DNA from: Palleronia pontilimi
GTDB taxonomy: Bacteria; Pseudomonadota; Alphaproteobacteria; Rhodobacterales; Rhodobacteraceae
NCBI RefSeq assembly: GCF_016412875.1
Contig: NZ_JAEKPD010000027.1
Span: forward strand, 1-38,411
DNA: 38,411 bases
Direction of reading: 5' to 3'
Below the pieces are notes generated by a model. It was given only the letters and a program-made list of their open reading frames with translations, was not told where the DNA came from and ran no database searches. The translations under genes were made by a program, and so were the position numbers. Shown here in pieces: positions 1 to 8,500 of this stretch (its first letter is position 1; the number at the start of each line of letters is the position of its first letter).

Positions 1-202
1 AGTCCAGTTCGCAATGGCCCGGATACCGGGGAGAAGGTCATGGGCTGCCGCTCAATCTCAAGATCGTTTCATCCGCGCATGCGCCAATGCCGTTACTGCA
101 CCCGTCCAGAAGACGGTGCTGCAAATTACGTCCTTCAATTAACCGTTCTGTCAGAAAAACTGCTTAGCCCTGTCGCCAGACGCTTGCAGTAAAGGGGCAG
201 CA

Positions 203-1780
203 ATGGCGCAGGACGGGACCACCCGTGCGATGCGATGGCGCACGTGGATGACCGCGCGCAACGCGGTCGCCGTTGCCGTGGCCGCGGCATTGCTGGCGCT
301 TGACTGGATCACGTCGCTGGATCTGCTCGCCTTGGCAGTCGTGGCGCCCTTGCTTGTCCTCCTCATCAGACCCGCGCCGACCGCCGCTCCACACCAAGCC
401 GTCGACGTGCCCCTGCCGCGCGCCGAGGCCGTGGTCGCCTATCTCGAACGGCGGATCCAGGCCTCCCCCGGGTTCGCGCCGTCTTTGATCGCGCTCAAAC
501 CGCGCATGGTCGGGCGCGTCCCCGGCCTGTCGCCCGACGCCGCACTTGCCTGCGCAAGCCGCGCGATCCGGCCCATTCTGCGCGCCGAAGACCTGGTCGG
601 CGCCGAAGCGGGGGGCGTCCTGGTCATCGCCCTGTCGGCGCGTCAGTCCGGATCGCTCGAAAACCTCATCCAGGTGGCCTTGCGCCTCCAGCGGACCCTG
701 CAGATGCCGGGCCCCGATCGCGAGAACGGGGCGGTCTTTTCGACGGCCGTCGGGATCTGCTGCGAGGGCAGTCGCGCCTCGGCCATGGGCGCGCAGGACT
801 GCCTGGCGGCGACCCTTCGCGCCGTCGCGCGCGCCGAAAACCGGGGCCGGAACGAGATCGAGGTCGTGCAAGGCCACACCCTGCCGGGATCGCCACCGCC
901 ACTGGACCTTGCCCTGGATCTGGACCGGGCGCTGGCAGACGGGCAGATCGTTCCCTTCTTCCAGCCCCAGGTCTGCACCGATTCCGGCGCGCTGAGTGGT
1001 GTCGAGGCACTTGCGCGGTGGATCCACCCCGATCTCGGCGTGCTGTCGCCTGCCCAGTTCCTGCCGACCGTGAAAGCGGCAGGCGCAGACCGCACCTTGA
1101 CGGATACGATCACGCGACAGGCCCTTCGCGCGCTGGCCGAATGGGACCGGCAGGGACTGGGGATTCCGCGCGTATCGATCAACATGACGCGGGACGATCT
1201 GGACGACCCGAAACTGGCCGACCGCCTGGACTGGCTGCTGGACGGCAGCGGTCTGACCCCGAACCGCCTTGGGATCGAGATACTGGAAACCGTGCTCAGC
1301 CTCGACGCGAACGGCACCATCCCCACGACGCTTGCGAAGCTCAGCGCCAGGGGCTTCATGATCGACCTCGACGATTTCGGCACAGGGCAGGCCTCGATCG
1401 CGTCGATCCGGCGCTTCTGCGTGGACCGGCTGAAGATCGATCGCTCGTTCGTTCGCGGCCTCGACCAGGATCCCGACCAGCAAGGAATGGTGGCCGCCAT
1501 GGTGACCATGGCCGAGCAATTGAAGCTGCAGATCCTGGCCGAGGGGATCGAGACCGCGGGCGAGCATGCCCGCGCGGCGCAGCTTGGATGCGGCCACGTG
1601 CAGGGATTCGGGATCGGCAAGCCCATGCGCGCGGAAGCCCTTCCCGGCTGGCTTCGACGGTGGCGCCAGGACCACGGTGGCCGGGCGCTTCCCGACGCCT
1701 TCCGGCATTTGCCCGATCCGCCCGCCTTGGCGCCGAAAGGCAAGGCCGACTGGCCCAAGCCGACCGGCAAAACGGCTTGA
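203..1780 (+). CDS. EAL-domain cyclic-di-GMP phosphodiesterase with degenerate GGDEF-like region
   Basis: This 525-residue protein probably hydrolyses c-di-GMP at the inner membrane. Residues about 15-55 form two hydrophobic segments. Residues about 75-235 look like a decayed GGDEF domain: the fold is suggested, but no GGDEF signature is present (AGGVL stands near the expected place). The EAL domain follows from about 235 to 500 and keeps its key motifs: EALAR at 268-272, an Asn in INMT, Glu in EILET, DDFGTG starting near 390, Lys in LKIDRSF, Glu in AEGIET and the final QGFGIGKP. An active phosphodiesterase is therefore predicted. The start is set by AAAGGGGC just upstream of the ATG. It is separated from yidC by 64 bases and shares no obvious function with it. 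Confidence 0.88.
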   Translation: MAQDGTTRAMRWRTWMTARNAVAVAVAAALLALDWITSLDLLALAVVAPLLVLLIRPAPTAAPHQAVDVPLPRAEAVVAYLERRIQASPGFAPSLIALKPRMVGRVPGLSPDAALACASRAIRPILRAEDLVGAEAGGVLVIALSARQSGSLENLIQVALRLQRTLQMPGPDRENGAVFSTAVGICCEGSRASAMGAQDCLAATLRAVARAENRGRNEIEVVQGHTLPGSPPPLDLALDLDRALADGQIVPFFQPQVCTDSGALSGVEALARWIHPDLGVLSPAQFLPTVKAAGADRTLTDTITRQALRALAEWDRQGLGIPRVSINMTRDDLDDPKLADRLDWLLDGSGLTPNRLGIEILETVLSLDANGTIPTTLAKLSARGFMIDLDDFGTGQASIASIRRFCVDRLKIDRSFVRGLDQDPDQQGMVAAMVTMAEQLKLQILAEGIETAGEHARAAQLGCGHVQGFGIGKPMRAEALPGWLRRWRQDHGGRALPDAFRHLPDPPALAPKGKADWPKPTGKTA

Positions 1781-1844
1781 CCTTTCCTGCCTTGGCCTGT
1801 TGAACGCACGCTGACCCTTTTCATGCGACAGGCGGCAGTCCCCC

Positions 1845-3653
1845 ATGGACGATCAGAACAAGAATCTCATTCTTGCGACGGTGCTCAGTTTCCTCGTGAT
1901 CCTGGTGTGGTTCGTGTTCTTCCCACCCGAAGAGCCTGTCGTCGATCCCAATGCACCCGCCGTATCGGCCACGGAGACCGCGCAGCCGACCGCGCCCGCC
2001 CCGCCCGCCATCGCGGGTGCGAACGGCGAGCCCACGCCGCCCGAGCGTCCGGCCGCCGACGTGCCGCGGATCGACATCGACACGCCCGCCCTGTCGGGCT
2101 CGATCTCGTTGCAGGGTGGACGGATCGACCGGTTGGCGCTGAAGCGCTACCGCGAAACGCTGGATCCCGCATCGCCCATCGTCGAGCTCTTGTCGCCGGT
2201 CGGCGGTGACGACGCCTATTACGCCCTGTTCGGCTGGGCGCCCGGCGCGGGGCTGAACTACGAAGACGTCCCCGGCGCCAACACCCCCTGGACCCAGACC
2301 GGCGGCACCAGCCTGTCGCCCGGCGCCCCGATCATGCTGGAATGGACCAGCCCCGCGGGCCTGACCTTCGAGCGGCAGATCTCGATCGACGAGGATTACC
2401 TGTTCACCATCGACCAGAGCGTGACGAATACGGGCAGTGCCGCCCAGCGCCTTGCCCCTTACGGAACGGTCGCGCGCCACGGCGAGCCGCAGGATCTGTC
2501 CAACTTCTTCATCCTGCACGAAGGCGTCGTGCGGATGTCGGATGGCGAACTGCAAGAGCTCGACTACGACGACCTGCCCGATCTCGACCTGGTCCAGCGC
2601 GAAGCCGCCCGCGCCGACGTGATCGACGTGGCGCAGGACGGATGGATCGGCTTCACCGACAAGTATTGGATGACCACCCTGATCCCCGAGGCGGGCACGC
2701 CCTTCACGTCGGTGGCCAAATATGTCGACGGCGCGGACATCTACCAGACCGAGGCGCGCCTGCCGACGCTGGAAGTCGCACCCGGCGAGACCGTGCAGAC
2801 CCGCATGCAGCTCTTTGCGGGCGCCAAGGAATGGGAAACCATTCGCGCCTACGAAGAAGACGGGATCGACGGCTTCATCGACAGCATCGACTGGGGCTGG
2901 TTCTTCTTCCTGACCAAGCCGATCTTCGCCGTGCTGCACTGGCTGAACGCGCTGATCGGCAACATGGGCTGGGCCATCATCGGGCTGACGCTGCTGATCA
3001 AGGCCGTCCTCTTCCCGCTGGCCTACAAATCCTACGTCTCGATGGCGAAGATGAAGGAACTCCAGCCCGAGATGGAAAAACTGAAGGAAAAGGCGGGCGA
3101 TGACCGCCAGAAACTTCAGCAGGGCATGATGGAGCTCTACAAGAAGAACAAGGTGAACCCGGCCTCGGGCTGCCTGCCGATCCTGCTGCAGATCCCGATC
3201 TTCTTCTCGCTCTACAAGGTGATCTTCGTCACGCTCGAGCTGCGCCACGCGCCGTGGCTGGGCTGGATCCGCGACCTCAGCGCGCCCGATCCCAGCTCGA
3301 TCCTGAACCTCTTCGGCCTGCTGCCCTGGGGCACTCCCGAAGTCGGCTCGATCTTCTTCATCTTCTCGCTGGGCGTCCTGCCGATCCTGCTGGGCATTTC
3401 CATGTGGCTGCAGCAGAAGCTGAACCCCGCGCCCGCGGATCCGACCCAGGCAATGATCTTCGCCTGGATGCCGTGGGTCTTCATGTTCATGCTGGGCAGT
3501 TTCGCCAGTGGCCTGGTGCTCTATTGGATCGCCAACAACACGATCACATTCACCCAGCAATACCTGATCATGCGCAGCCAGGGCTATAAGCCGGACGTTT
3601 TCGGCAATATCCGCAAGAGCTTCGCGCGCAAGACCGGCGACGAGAAAAGCTGA
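1845..3653 (+). CDS. yidC: Membrane protein insertase YidC/Oxa1
   Basis: YidC inserts and folds inner-membrane proteins, alone or with SecYEG. The 602-residue length fits the Gram-negative form. There is an N-terminal transmembrane anchor at about 6-25, then a low-complexity Pro/Ala linker and a large periplasmic domain to about residue 335. The conserved insertase core with its transmembrane segments fills the C-terminal third and includes the family stretch NPASGCLPILLQIPIFFSLY. The gene has only a weak Shine-Dalgarno match, but the N-terminus is right for the family. In many proteobacteria yidC is next to rnpA/rpmH; here the upstream gene is an EAL protein and the downstream one is a cytochrome. 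Confidence 0.97.
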   Translation: MDDQNKNLILATVLSFLVILVWFVFFPPEEPVVDPNAPAVSATETAQPTAPAPPAIAGANGEPTPPERPAADVPRIDIDTPALSGSISLQGGRIDRLALKRYRETLDPASPIVELLSPVGGDDAYYALFGWAPGAGLNYEDVPGANTPWTQTGGTSLSPGAPIMLEWTSPAGLTFERQISIDEDYLFTIDQSVTNTGSAAQRLAPYGTVARHGEPQDLSNFFILHEGVVRMSDGELQELDYDDLPDLDLVQREAARADVIDVAQDGWIGFTDKYWMTTLIPEAGTPFTSVAKYVDGADIYQTEARLPTLEVAPGETVQTRMQLFAGAKEWETIRAYEEDGIDGFIDSIDWGWFFFLTKPIFAVLHWLNALIGNMGWAIIGLTLLIKAVLFPLAYKSYVSMAKMKELQPEMEKLKEKAGDDRQKLQQGMMELYKKNKVNPASGCLPILLQIPIFFSLYKVIFVTLELRHAPWLGWIRDLSAPDPSSILNLFGLLPWGTPEVGSIFFIFSLGVLPILLGISMWLQQKLNPAPADPTQAMIFAWMPWVFMFMLGSFASGLVLYWIANNTITFTQQYLIMRSQGYKPDVFGNIRKSFARKTGDEKS

Positions 3654-3662
3654 GCCATCCGG

Positions 3663-3693
3663 GTGTCGGTGCGGTGAACCGCCGCGGCGACAC
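3663..3693 (+). other. Stem-loop downstream of yidC
   Basis: GTGTCG at 3663-3668 pairs with CGACAC at 3688-3693, and inside it GCGGT (3671-3675) pairs with ACCGC (3678-3682). No T-run follows, so it is more likely an mRNA 3'-end or processing structure than a classical terminator. Confidence 0.35.
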
Positions 3694-3747
3694 TGGGAAC
3701 AGACAAAGCCCGCACTAGTTTCCCCTCTGTCGTTCGGAGGTATGCGC

Positions 3748-5577
3748 ATGTCGGGATTCTTTAATACACGGTTCGTGGTGAAATTGGTTGCGGTCGCGGG
3801 AGCGCTCGGAATTTTTGGCGGTATCGTCGCCTTGGTTCTGATCTTCACCGGATCGATAAACTTGGCGGCCAATACCAAGGATCCGAAACTTCTTTACAAG
3901 GTCGTGCACGGCACCTTCAAACAATGGGTCTCGTCGAACGCCGATGGAATCCCGGTGCCCGACGATCTGGACGATCCCGGACGAATTGCGCTCGGCGCCC
4001 AGCATTACGCGCAGAACTGCACCCGCTGCCACGGTGGCCCCGGCTTGGGACAGAACCCGATGGCCCTGGCGATGAAGCCCACGCCGCAGCACCTGCCCGC
4101 CGTCATCGACCAATTCACCGATGCCGAGCTGTTCTTCATCCTCCAAAAGGGCGTGATGATGTCCGCCATGCCCGCCTGGCCCGCCGAGGGCCGCGATGAC
4201 GAGATCTGGTCCACCGTCGCCTTCATCCGTCAAATCGACGACATGAGCGTCGCCGAATACATGAATCTCGTCACGCCCGAACCGACCGAAGTTCCGGAAA
4301 TGGATTTCGGCCTGCTCGCCAGTGCAGAGGAAATGGATTTCTACGTCACGCGCTATCCGATGGAAGAGCATCTTTACGCGGCACCGACCGGTGGATTCGC
4401 GGATTACGCGCTTTCCGGCGTCCCGGTCGCCCAATGCGCGACCTGCCACGGCACCGATGGCAGCGGCGCTCCCACGGGGGGCGAGGCGCCCAACCTGTCG
4501 ATCCAATCACCGGCCTATATCAAGGCGGCGCTGCAATCCTATGCCGCGGGCGATCGTCACTCTGGCTATATGCAGGTCGTCGCCGCGCAATTGTCCGACG
4601 CACAAATCGACGCGCTGGGCAATTACTACGGCAGGACCCTGCCCACCGTCGCGACCACGATGGACACCGCCCCCGATGCCGAGCTGGTCGCCTTGGGCGA
4701 GACGCTCGCCACGCAAGGCCGCCCGGTCGACGGCATCTCGGCCTGCTACGATTGCCACGGCAAGTCGGGCACCGACGATCCCGACGGCGTGCTCGTCCCG
4801 CAGATCGCCGCCCAGTCCGAGATCTACCTGACGCGCCAACTGCGCCAGTTCCGGTCGGGCGGGCGCGGTCAGACGGCGATCTGGTCGCCGATGACCGGCG
4901 TTGCCCACAACCTGAGCGATGCCGACATCGCCGGCGTTTCGGCCTATTTCGCCGCGCTGCAAATCGATGCGACCCCGCCGACCCAGCCCACGGACGTTCC
5001 CGCGACGGCCGAGCAGACGGCCATGGCGACGGACCTGATCTCGGGAGTCTGCTCGGAATGCCACGAGGCGGATATCCTGGGTGCGCCGTCAGGCGAGACG
5101 CCGAACCTGACCCTGCAGGGGCCGGATTACATCGAGCGCCAGCTTTATGATTTCCGTGCCGGCCGCCGCGACAACTCGCGGATGCAGCAGACCGCGATCC
5201 GCCTGGACGAAGCGCAGATCCAGGCCCTGTCGGCCTATATCGGCGGGATGGAGATCGGGTTGCGGCAGCCCCCCGAGCCGGTATCGACCGATCTTGCCCT
5301 GGGCGAACAGCTGGCCCGCCGCGGCATGCCCGACCAAGACGTGCCCTCCTGCCTGACCTGCCACGGCGAGGCGAATACCGAAAGCCTGAGCCAGGTGCCG
5401 CGCCTGCACGGTCAGAACGGTGCCTACCTGCTCACCCGTCTGGAATATTTCCAGCAGGGCGACGCAGACGACATCACCGACTACAGCCCGATGCCCTGGA
5501 TCGCGCAGGCCATGAGCGACGAGCAATTGCGTGCCGCGGCCGCCTGGTTCGCTGCGCAAGAGCCCCTGGCGAAGTAG
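3748..5577 (+). CDS. Membrane-anchored pentaheme c-type cytochrome
   Basis: This 609-residue protein has an N-terminal signal anchor (about residues 8-35) and five CXXCH haem-binding motifs: CTRCH at 91, CATCH at 230, CYDCH at 333, CSECH at 435 and CLTCH at 535. The even spacing of about 100 residues and a Met downstream of each motif (for example in MSAMPAW, SPMTG, SPMPW) suggest five class I cytochrome c domains in tandem, like fused c4/c553 units facing the periplasm. A role as an electron carrier is inferred; the redox partner is not visible. GGAGG lies 7 bases before the ATG at 3748 and only 1 base before the ATG at 3742, so 3748 is chosen. It stands between yidC and a MOSC gene and is followed by two hairpins. 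Confidence 0.9.
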   Translation: MSGFFNTRFVVKLVAVAGALGIFGGIVALVLIFTGSINLAANTKDPKLLYKVVHGTFKQWVSSNADGIPVPDDLDDPGRIALGAQHYAQNCTRCHGGPGLGQNPMALAMKPTPQHLPAVIDQFTDAELFFILQKGVMMSAMPAWPAEGRDDEIWSTVAFIRQIDDMSVAEYMNLVTPEPTEVPEMDFGLLASAEEMDFYVTRYPMEEHLYAAPTGGFADYALSGVPVAQCATCHGTDGSGAPTGGEAPNLSIQSPAYIKAALQSYAAGDRHSGYMQVVAAQLSDAQIDALGNYYGRTLPTVATTMDTAPDAELVALGETLATQGRPVDGISACYDCHGKSGTDDPDGVLVPQIAAQSEIYLTRQLRQFRSGGRGQTAIWSPMTGVAHNLSDADIAGVSAYFAALQIDATPPTQPTDVPATAEQTAMATDLISGVCSECHEADILGAPSGETPNLTLQGPDYIERQLYDFRAGRRDNSRMQQTAIRLDEAQIQALSAYIGGMEIGLRQPPEPVSTDLALGEQLARRGMPDQDVPSCLTCHGEANTESLSQVPRLHGQNGAYLLTRLEYFQQGDADDITDYSPMPWIAQAMSDEQLRAAAAWFAAQEPLAK

Positions 5578-5594
5578 CGAACATCGCCAAGCTG

Positions 5595-5622
5595 CCCGCC
5601 CCGCTTGACAAGCCGGGGCGGG
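5595..5622 (+). other. GC-rich stem-loop after the cytochrome gene
   Basis: CCCGCCCCG at 5595-5603 pairs perfectly with CGGGGCGGG at 5614-5622. The intervening bases contain CTT and AAG that can extend the stem. It is the first of two tandem hairpins between the cytochrome stop and the MOSC start. Confidence 0.5.
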
Positions 5623-5631
5623 GCTGGTCCA

Positions 5632-5658
5632 CCCGCCAGAGCAATCTGGCGGGTTTTT
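5632..5658 (+). terminator. Intrinsic terminator abutting the MOSC start codon
   Basis: CCCGCCAGA (5632-5640), loop GCAA, TCTGGCGGG (5645-5653) and then TTTTT (5654-5658) form a textbook rho-independent terminator on the plus strand. The next gene's ATG is at 5661, two bases after the T-run. The right arm GGCGGG is also the only purine-rich stretch at Shine-Dalgarno distance from that ATG. Confidence 0.8.
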
Positions 5659-5660
5659 CC

Positions 5661-6407
5661 ATGGCGCAAACGGCCACTCTTACCGAAATCTGGACCCATC
5701 CGATCAAGGGGATCGGGCGCGAGGCGCTGGCATCCGCCCCGCTTTCGGAAAACGCCCCCCTGCCCGGCGACCGCGCCTGGGCGCTGCTGCACGACGGTGC
5801 GCGCGACACCGACGACTGGCAACCGCGCGGCAATTTTCTGCAAGTGGCGTCGGGCCCAAACCTGGCCGCCATCGCCTGCGAAACGCTGGGCGGCGACCGC
5901 TTCCGGCTGACCCATCCCGACCGCCCCGCGCTGACCGTGACGCTGCCCGACGACCAGGCCGCGTTGATCAACTGGATCGCGCCGCTCTGGCCCGCGGACC
6001 GCGCCGCGCCGCACCGGGTCGTCCGCGCCCCCGCGATCGGCATGGCCGACAACGGGCACGCCACCCTGTCGATCCTGAACCGCGCATCGCTCGCCGATCT
6101 GTCGCGCCATGTCGCCACCGATCTCGAACCCGGACGCTTCCGCGGCAACGTCGTGATCGACGGGCTGGAGCCTTGGGTCGAAGAGAGCTGGCTGAACAGG
6201 ACCCTGCGCATCGGCGACGCCGAGCTACACGTCCTGATGCCCATCGAGCGCTGCCGCGCGACCGAAGCGAACACCGCCACGGGCAAGCGGGATGCCAACA
6301 CGCTGGCGGCCCTGCGCGACCACCGCGGCAACCAGGATATGGGCGTCTATGCCCGCGTCTCGACGCCCGGCTGCATCCGCACCGGCGACCGGGTCGAGGT
6401 GGTTTGA
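5661..6407 (+). CDS. MOSC domain-containing protein
   Basis: This 248-residue protein begins with a MOSC N-terminal beta-barrel signature (IWTHPIKGIG, then GDRAWAL at about 34-40), followed by a MOSC catalytic-type domain with the conserved region around RCRATEANTATG at about residue 195. MOSC proteins are linked to molybdenum-cofactor sulfuration or to sulfur transfer and N-hydroxylated substrate reduction; the substrate here is unknown. The start is fixed by the N-terminal motif although no normal Shine-Dalgarno sequence is free, because a terminator-like hairpin ends two bases upstream. The stop overlaps the engB start by one base (TGATG), so the two are probably translationally coupled. 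Confidence 0.88.
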   Translation: MAQTATLTEIWTHPIKGIGREALASAPLSENAPLPGDRAWALLHDGARDTDDWQPRGNFLQVASGPNLAAIACETLGGDRFRLTHPDRPALTVTLPDDQAALINWIAPLWPADRAAPHRVVRAPAIGMADNGHATLSILNRASLADLSRHVATDLEPGRFRGNVVIDGLEPWVEESWLNRTLRIGDAELHVLMPIERCRATEANTATGKRDANTLAALRDHRGNQDMGVYARVSTPGCIRTGDRVEVV

Positions 6408-7051
6408 TGCAACTTGCCTTCCCCGAAGCCCAGCCCGACGACACCCAGATCGAGACCGGCCGCCGCATCTTCGCGGGCGAGACGACGTTCCTGAAAGGCG
6501 TCGTCGCCATGGACGGCCTGCCGCCCGATGACCGGGTCGAAATCTGCTTCGCCGGTCGCTCGAACGTGGGGAAGTCGAGCCTGATCAACGCCTTGACCGG
6601 GCGCAAGGGACTGGCGCGCGCATCGAACACGCCCGGCCGCACCCAGGAAATCAACTTCTTCACCCTCGCGGATCTCTACCTGGTGGACCTGCCCGGCTAC
6701 GGCTTCGCCAACGCCCCCGTCGCCGTAGTCGAGACGTGGCAGCGCCTGATGAAAAGCTACCTGTCGGGCCGCGCGAATCTGCGCCGGGCCTTCCTGCTGG
6801 TCGACGCACGGCATGGCATCAAGCCGGTCGACGACGACATCATGGCGCTTCTGGACCGCGCCGCCGTGCCCTTCCAGACCGTCCTGACGAAGGTCGACAA
6901 GGTGAAGGAAAAGGACCGCGCCCGCGTGCTCGCCCAGGTGCGCGACGGCCTATCGAAGCACCCGGCCGCCTATCCCGAACTGGTGCTGACCTCGTCCGAA
7001 AAAGGCTGGGGCATCCCCGATCTGCGCGCCATCATCGCCGCGCTGGACTGA
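6407..7051 (+). CDS. engB: Ribosome biogenesis GTP-binding protein EngB/YsxC
   Basis: EngB is an essential TRAFAC GTPase involved in late assembly of the large ribosomal subunit. The 214-residue protein shows the full G-motif set: G1 GRSNVGKS at 50-57, the G2 region NTPGRTQ, G3 DLPGYGFA, G4 TKVDK and G5-like SSEKGWG near the C-terminus. The length is normal. It starts at the ATG that overlaps the MOSC stop codon by one base. An upstream in-frame extension exists but only shadows the MOSC gene. It is followed by argB after a gap of 79 bases. Confidence 0.95.
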   Translation: MQLAFPEAQPDDTQIETGRRIFAGETTFLKGVVAMDGLPPDDRVEICFAGRSNVGKSSLINALTGRKGLARASNTPGRTQEINFFTLADLYLVDLPGYGFANAPVAVVETWQRLMKSYLSGRANLRRAFLLVDARHGIKPVDDDIMALLDRAAVPFQTVLTKVDKVKEKDRARVLAQVRDGLSKHPAAYPELVLTSSEKGWGIPDLRAIIAALD

Positions 7052-7130
7052 CCGGGCCCCGCGTGCAGCGATGCGCCCTTGAGCGCCGCGCCCGCTCGGA
7101 CTACCAGTGGGACCAGCCGCGGGGGAGCGC

Positions 7131-8000
7131 ATGCCAGACACCACACCCACCAATGCCGATTGGGTCGCGACGGCCAGCACGCTGAGCCAGGCGCTGCCGC
7201 TGTTCCAGCGTTACGCGGGCGCCACCGTGGTCATCAAGCTCGGCGGTCATGCCATGGGCTCGGACGCGGCGATGCGCAGTTTCGCCCGCGACGTCGTGCT
7301 GATGAGCCATGTGGGCGTGAACCCGGTCATCGTTCACGGCGGCGGCCCGATGATCAACGAGATGCTGGAAAAGCAGGGCGTGGTCAGCGACTTCGTGCAC
7401 GGCAAGCGCGTGACCGACGCCGAGACGATCAAGGTGGTCGAAATGGTGCTGTCGGGCCTCGTGGGCAAGCGCATCGTGCAGGCGATCAACGCCGAAGGGG
7501 GCCGCGCCATCGGCATTTCCGGCAAGGATGCCAGCCTGATGATCTGCGAACAGACCGACCCCGCGCTGGGCTTCGTCGGCACGCCGGTCGAATGCAATCC
7601 GAAATTCCTGCAATCGCTGAACGACACCAAGACCATTCCCGTGATCGCGCCCATCGGGGCGGGGCGCAACGGCGAGACCTTCAACGTCAACGGCGACACC
7701 GCCGCCGGGGCCATCGCCGCCGCCCTGAAGGCGGATCGGCTGCTGCTGCTGACCGACGTGGCCGGGTTGAAGGACGCATCCGGCGAAGTCGTCAGCGAGA
7801 TGACCCCCGAGGCCATCCGCCAGATGACCGCCGATGGCGTGATCCAGGGCGGCATGATCCCCAAGACGCAGACCGCGCTCGATGCCATCGACGGCGGCGT
7901 GCGCGCGGTCGTGATCCTGGACGGGCGCGTGCCCCATGCGTGCCTCTTGGAGCTTTACACCGAGCACGGCGCGGGCAGTCTGATCCGGACCCCGCGATGA
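7131..8000 (+). CDS. argB: Acetylglutamate kinase
   Basis: ArgB phosphorylates N-acetyl-L-glutamate with ATP in the second step of arginine synthesis, in the cytoplasm. The 289-residue protein shows the amino-acid-kinase fold motifs IKLGGHAMG near the N-terminus, VHGGGPMIN at about residues 69-77, a [11 protein letters not shown] segment and the C-terminal [24 protein letters not shown] lies just before the ATG at 7131, which is better than the in-frame GTG at 7107. The stop overlaps the start of the following phosphatase gene by four bases (ATGA). The yidC/MOSC/engB/argB neighbourhood is common in Rhodobacteraceae, as far as I recall. Confidence 0.96.
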   Translation: MPDTTPTNADWVATASTLSQALPLFQRYAGATVVIKLGGHAMGSDAAMRSFARDVVLMSHVGVNPVIVHGGGPMINEMLEKQGVVSDFVHGKRVTDAETIKVVEMVLSGLVGKRIVQAINAEGGRAIGISGKDASLMICEQTDPALGFVGTPVECNPKFLQSLNDTKTIPVIAPIGAGRNGETFNVNGDTAAGAIAAALKADRLLLLTDVAGLKDASGEVVSEMTPEAIRQMTADGVIQGGMIPKTQTALDAIDGGVRAVVILDGRVPHACLLELYTEHGAGSLIRTPR

Positions 8001-8500
8001 GCCTGCGGCTGATCCTGACACGCCACGCGAAATCCGACTGGGGCGACCCGGACCTGCCCGATCACGACCGCACGCTGAACGCCCGGGGCCACCGGGCCGC
8101 GGACGTCATCGGCCGTTGGATGGCGGACCAAGGCATCGTGCCGAAATGCGCGCTGCTCTCGACGGCGACGCGTGTCGCCGAGACCTGGGACGGGCTCGCG
8201 CCGCATCTGGACACGCCGACCGTCCAGCGAAGTGCCGGGCTGTATCATGCGGCGCCCGAGACGATAATGGACGAAATCGCAGCCCTGGAGTGCGATGACG
8301 TGATCGTCGTCGCGCATAATCCCGGCCTGGCCGCCTTGGCCCAGTACCTCGTCGTCGAGACACCGCAGCGGCCCGAATTTTACCGCTTCCCGACCTGCGC
8401 TACCCTGGTCTTGGATATCCCCGGTGAAAGCTGGCTCTCGCTCGGGCCAGCCTGCGCGCAAGTCGAACATTTCGTGGTGCCGCGCGACCTGACGGACTAG
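7997..8500 (+). CDS. SixA-type histidine phosphatase family protein
   Basis: This 167-residue protein is a short member of the histidine phosphatase (phosphoglycerate mutase-like) superfamily. It carries the catalytic LTRHAKSDW motif near residue 9 and the second histidine in VVAHNPGL at about residues 98-105. The E. coli homologue SixA dephosphorylates phosphohistidine proteins; the target here is not known. The start overlaps the argB stop (ATGA), which suggests coupling. Its TAG stop shares the palindrome CTAG with the stop codon of the convergent gene on the other strand. Confidence 0.87.
   Translation: MSLRLILTRHAKSDWGDPDLPDHDRTLNARGHRAADVIGRWMADQGIVPKCALLSTATRVAETWDGLAPHLDTPTVQRSAGLYHAAPETIMDEIAALECDDVIVVAHNPGLAALAQYLVVETPQRPEFYRFPTCATLVLDIPGESWLSLGPACAQVEHFVVPRDLTD

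Noticed and set aside
1-202. Possible end of an upstream gene or RNA gene at the left edge
   Set aside because: No convincing frame, tRNA-like cloverleaf or terminator was found in these bases.
164-1846. Long minus-strand frame of 560 codons opposite the EAL gene
   Set aside because: Its composition is a shadow of the GC-rich codon bias of the plus-strand gene, it shows no family motif, and the plus-strand frame has full EAL motifs.
1821-3878. Minus-strand frame of 685 codons opposite yidC
   Set aside because: Same GC-bias shadow effect; YidC on the plus strand is unambiguous.
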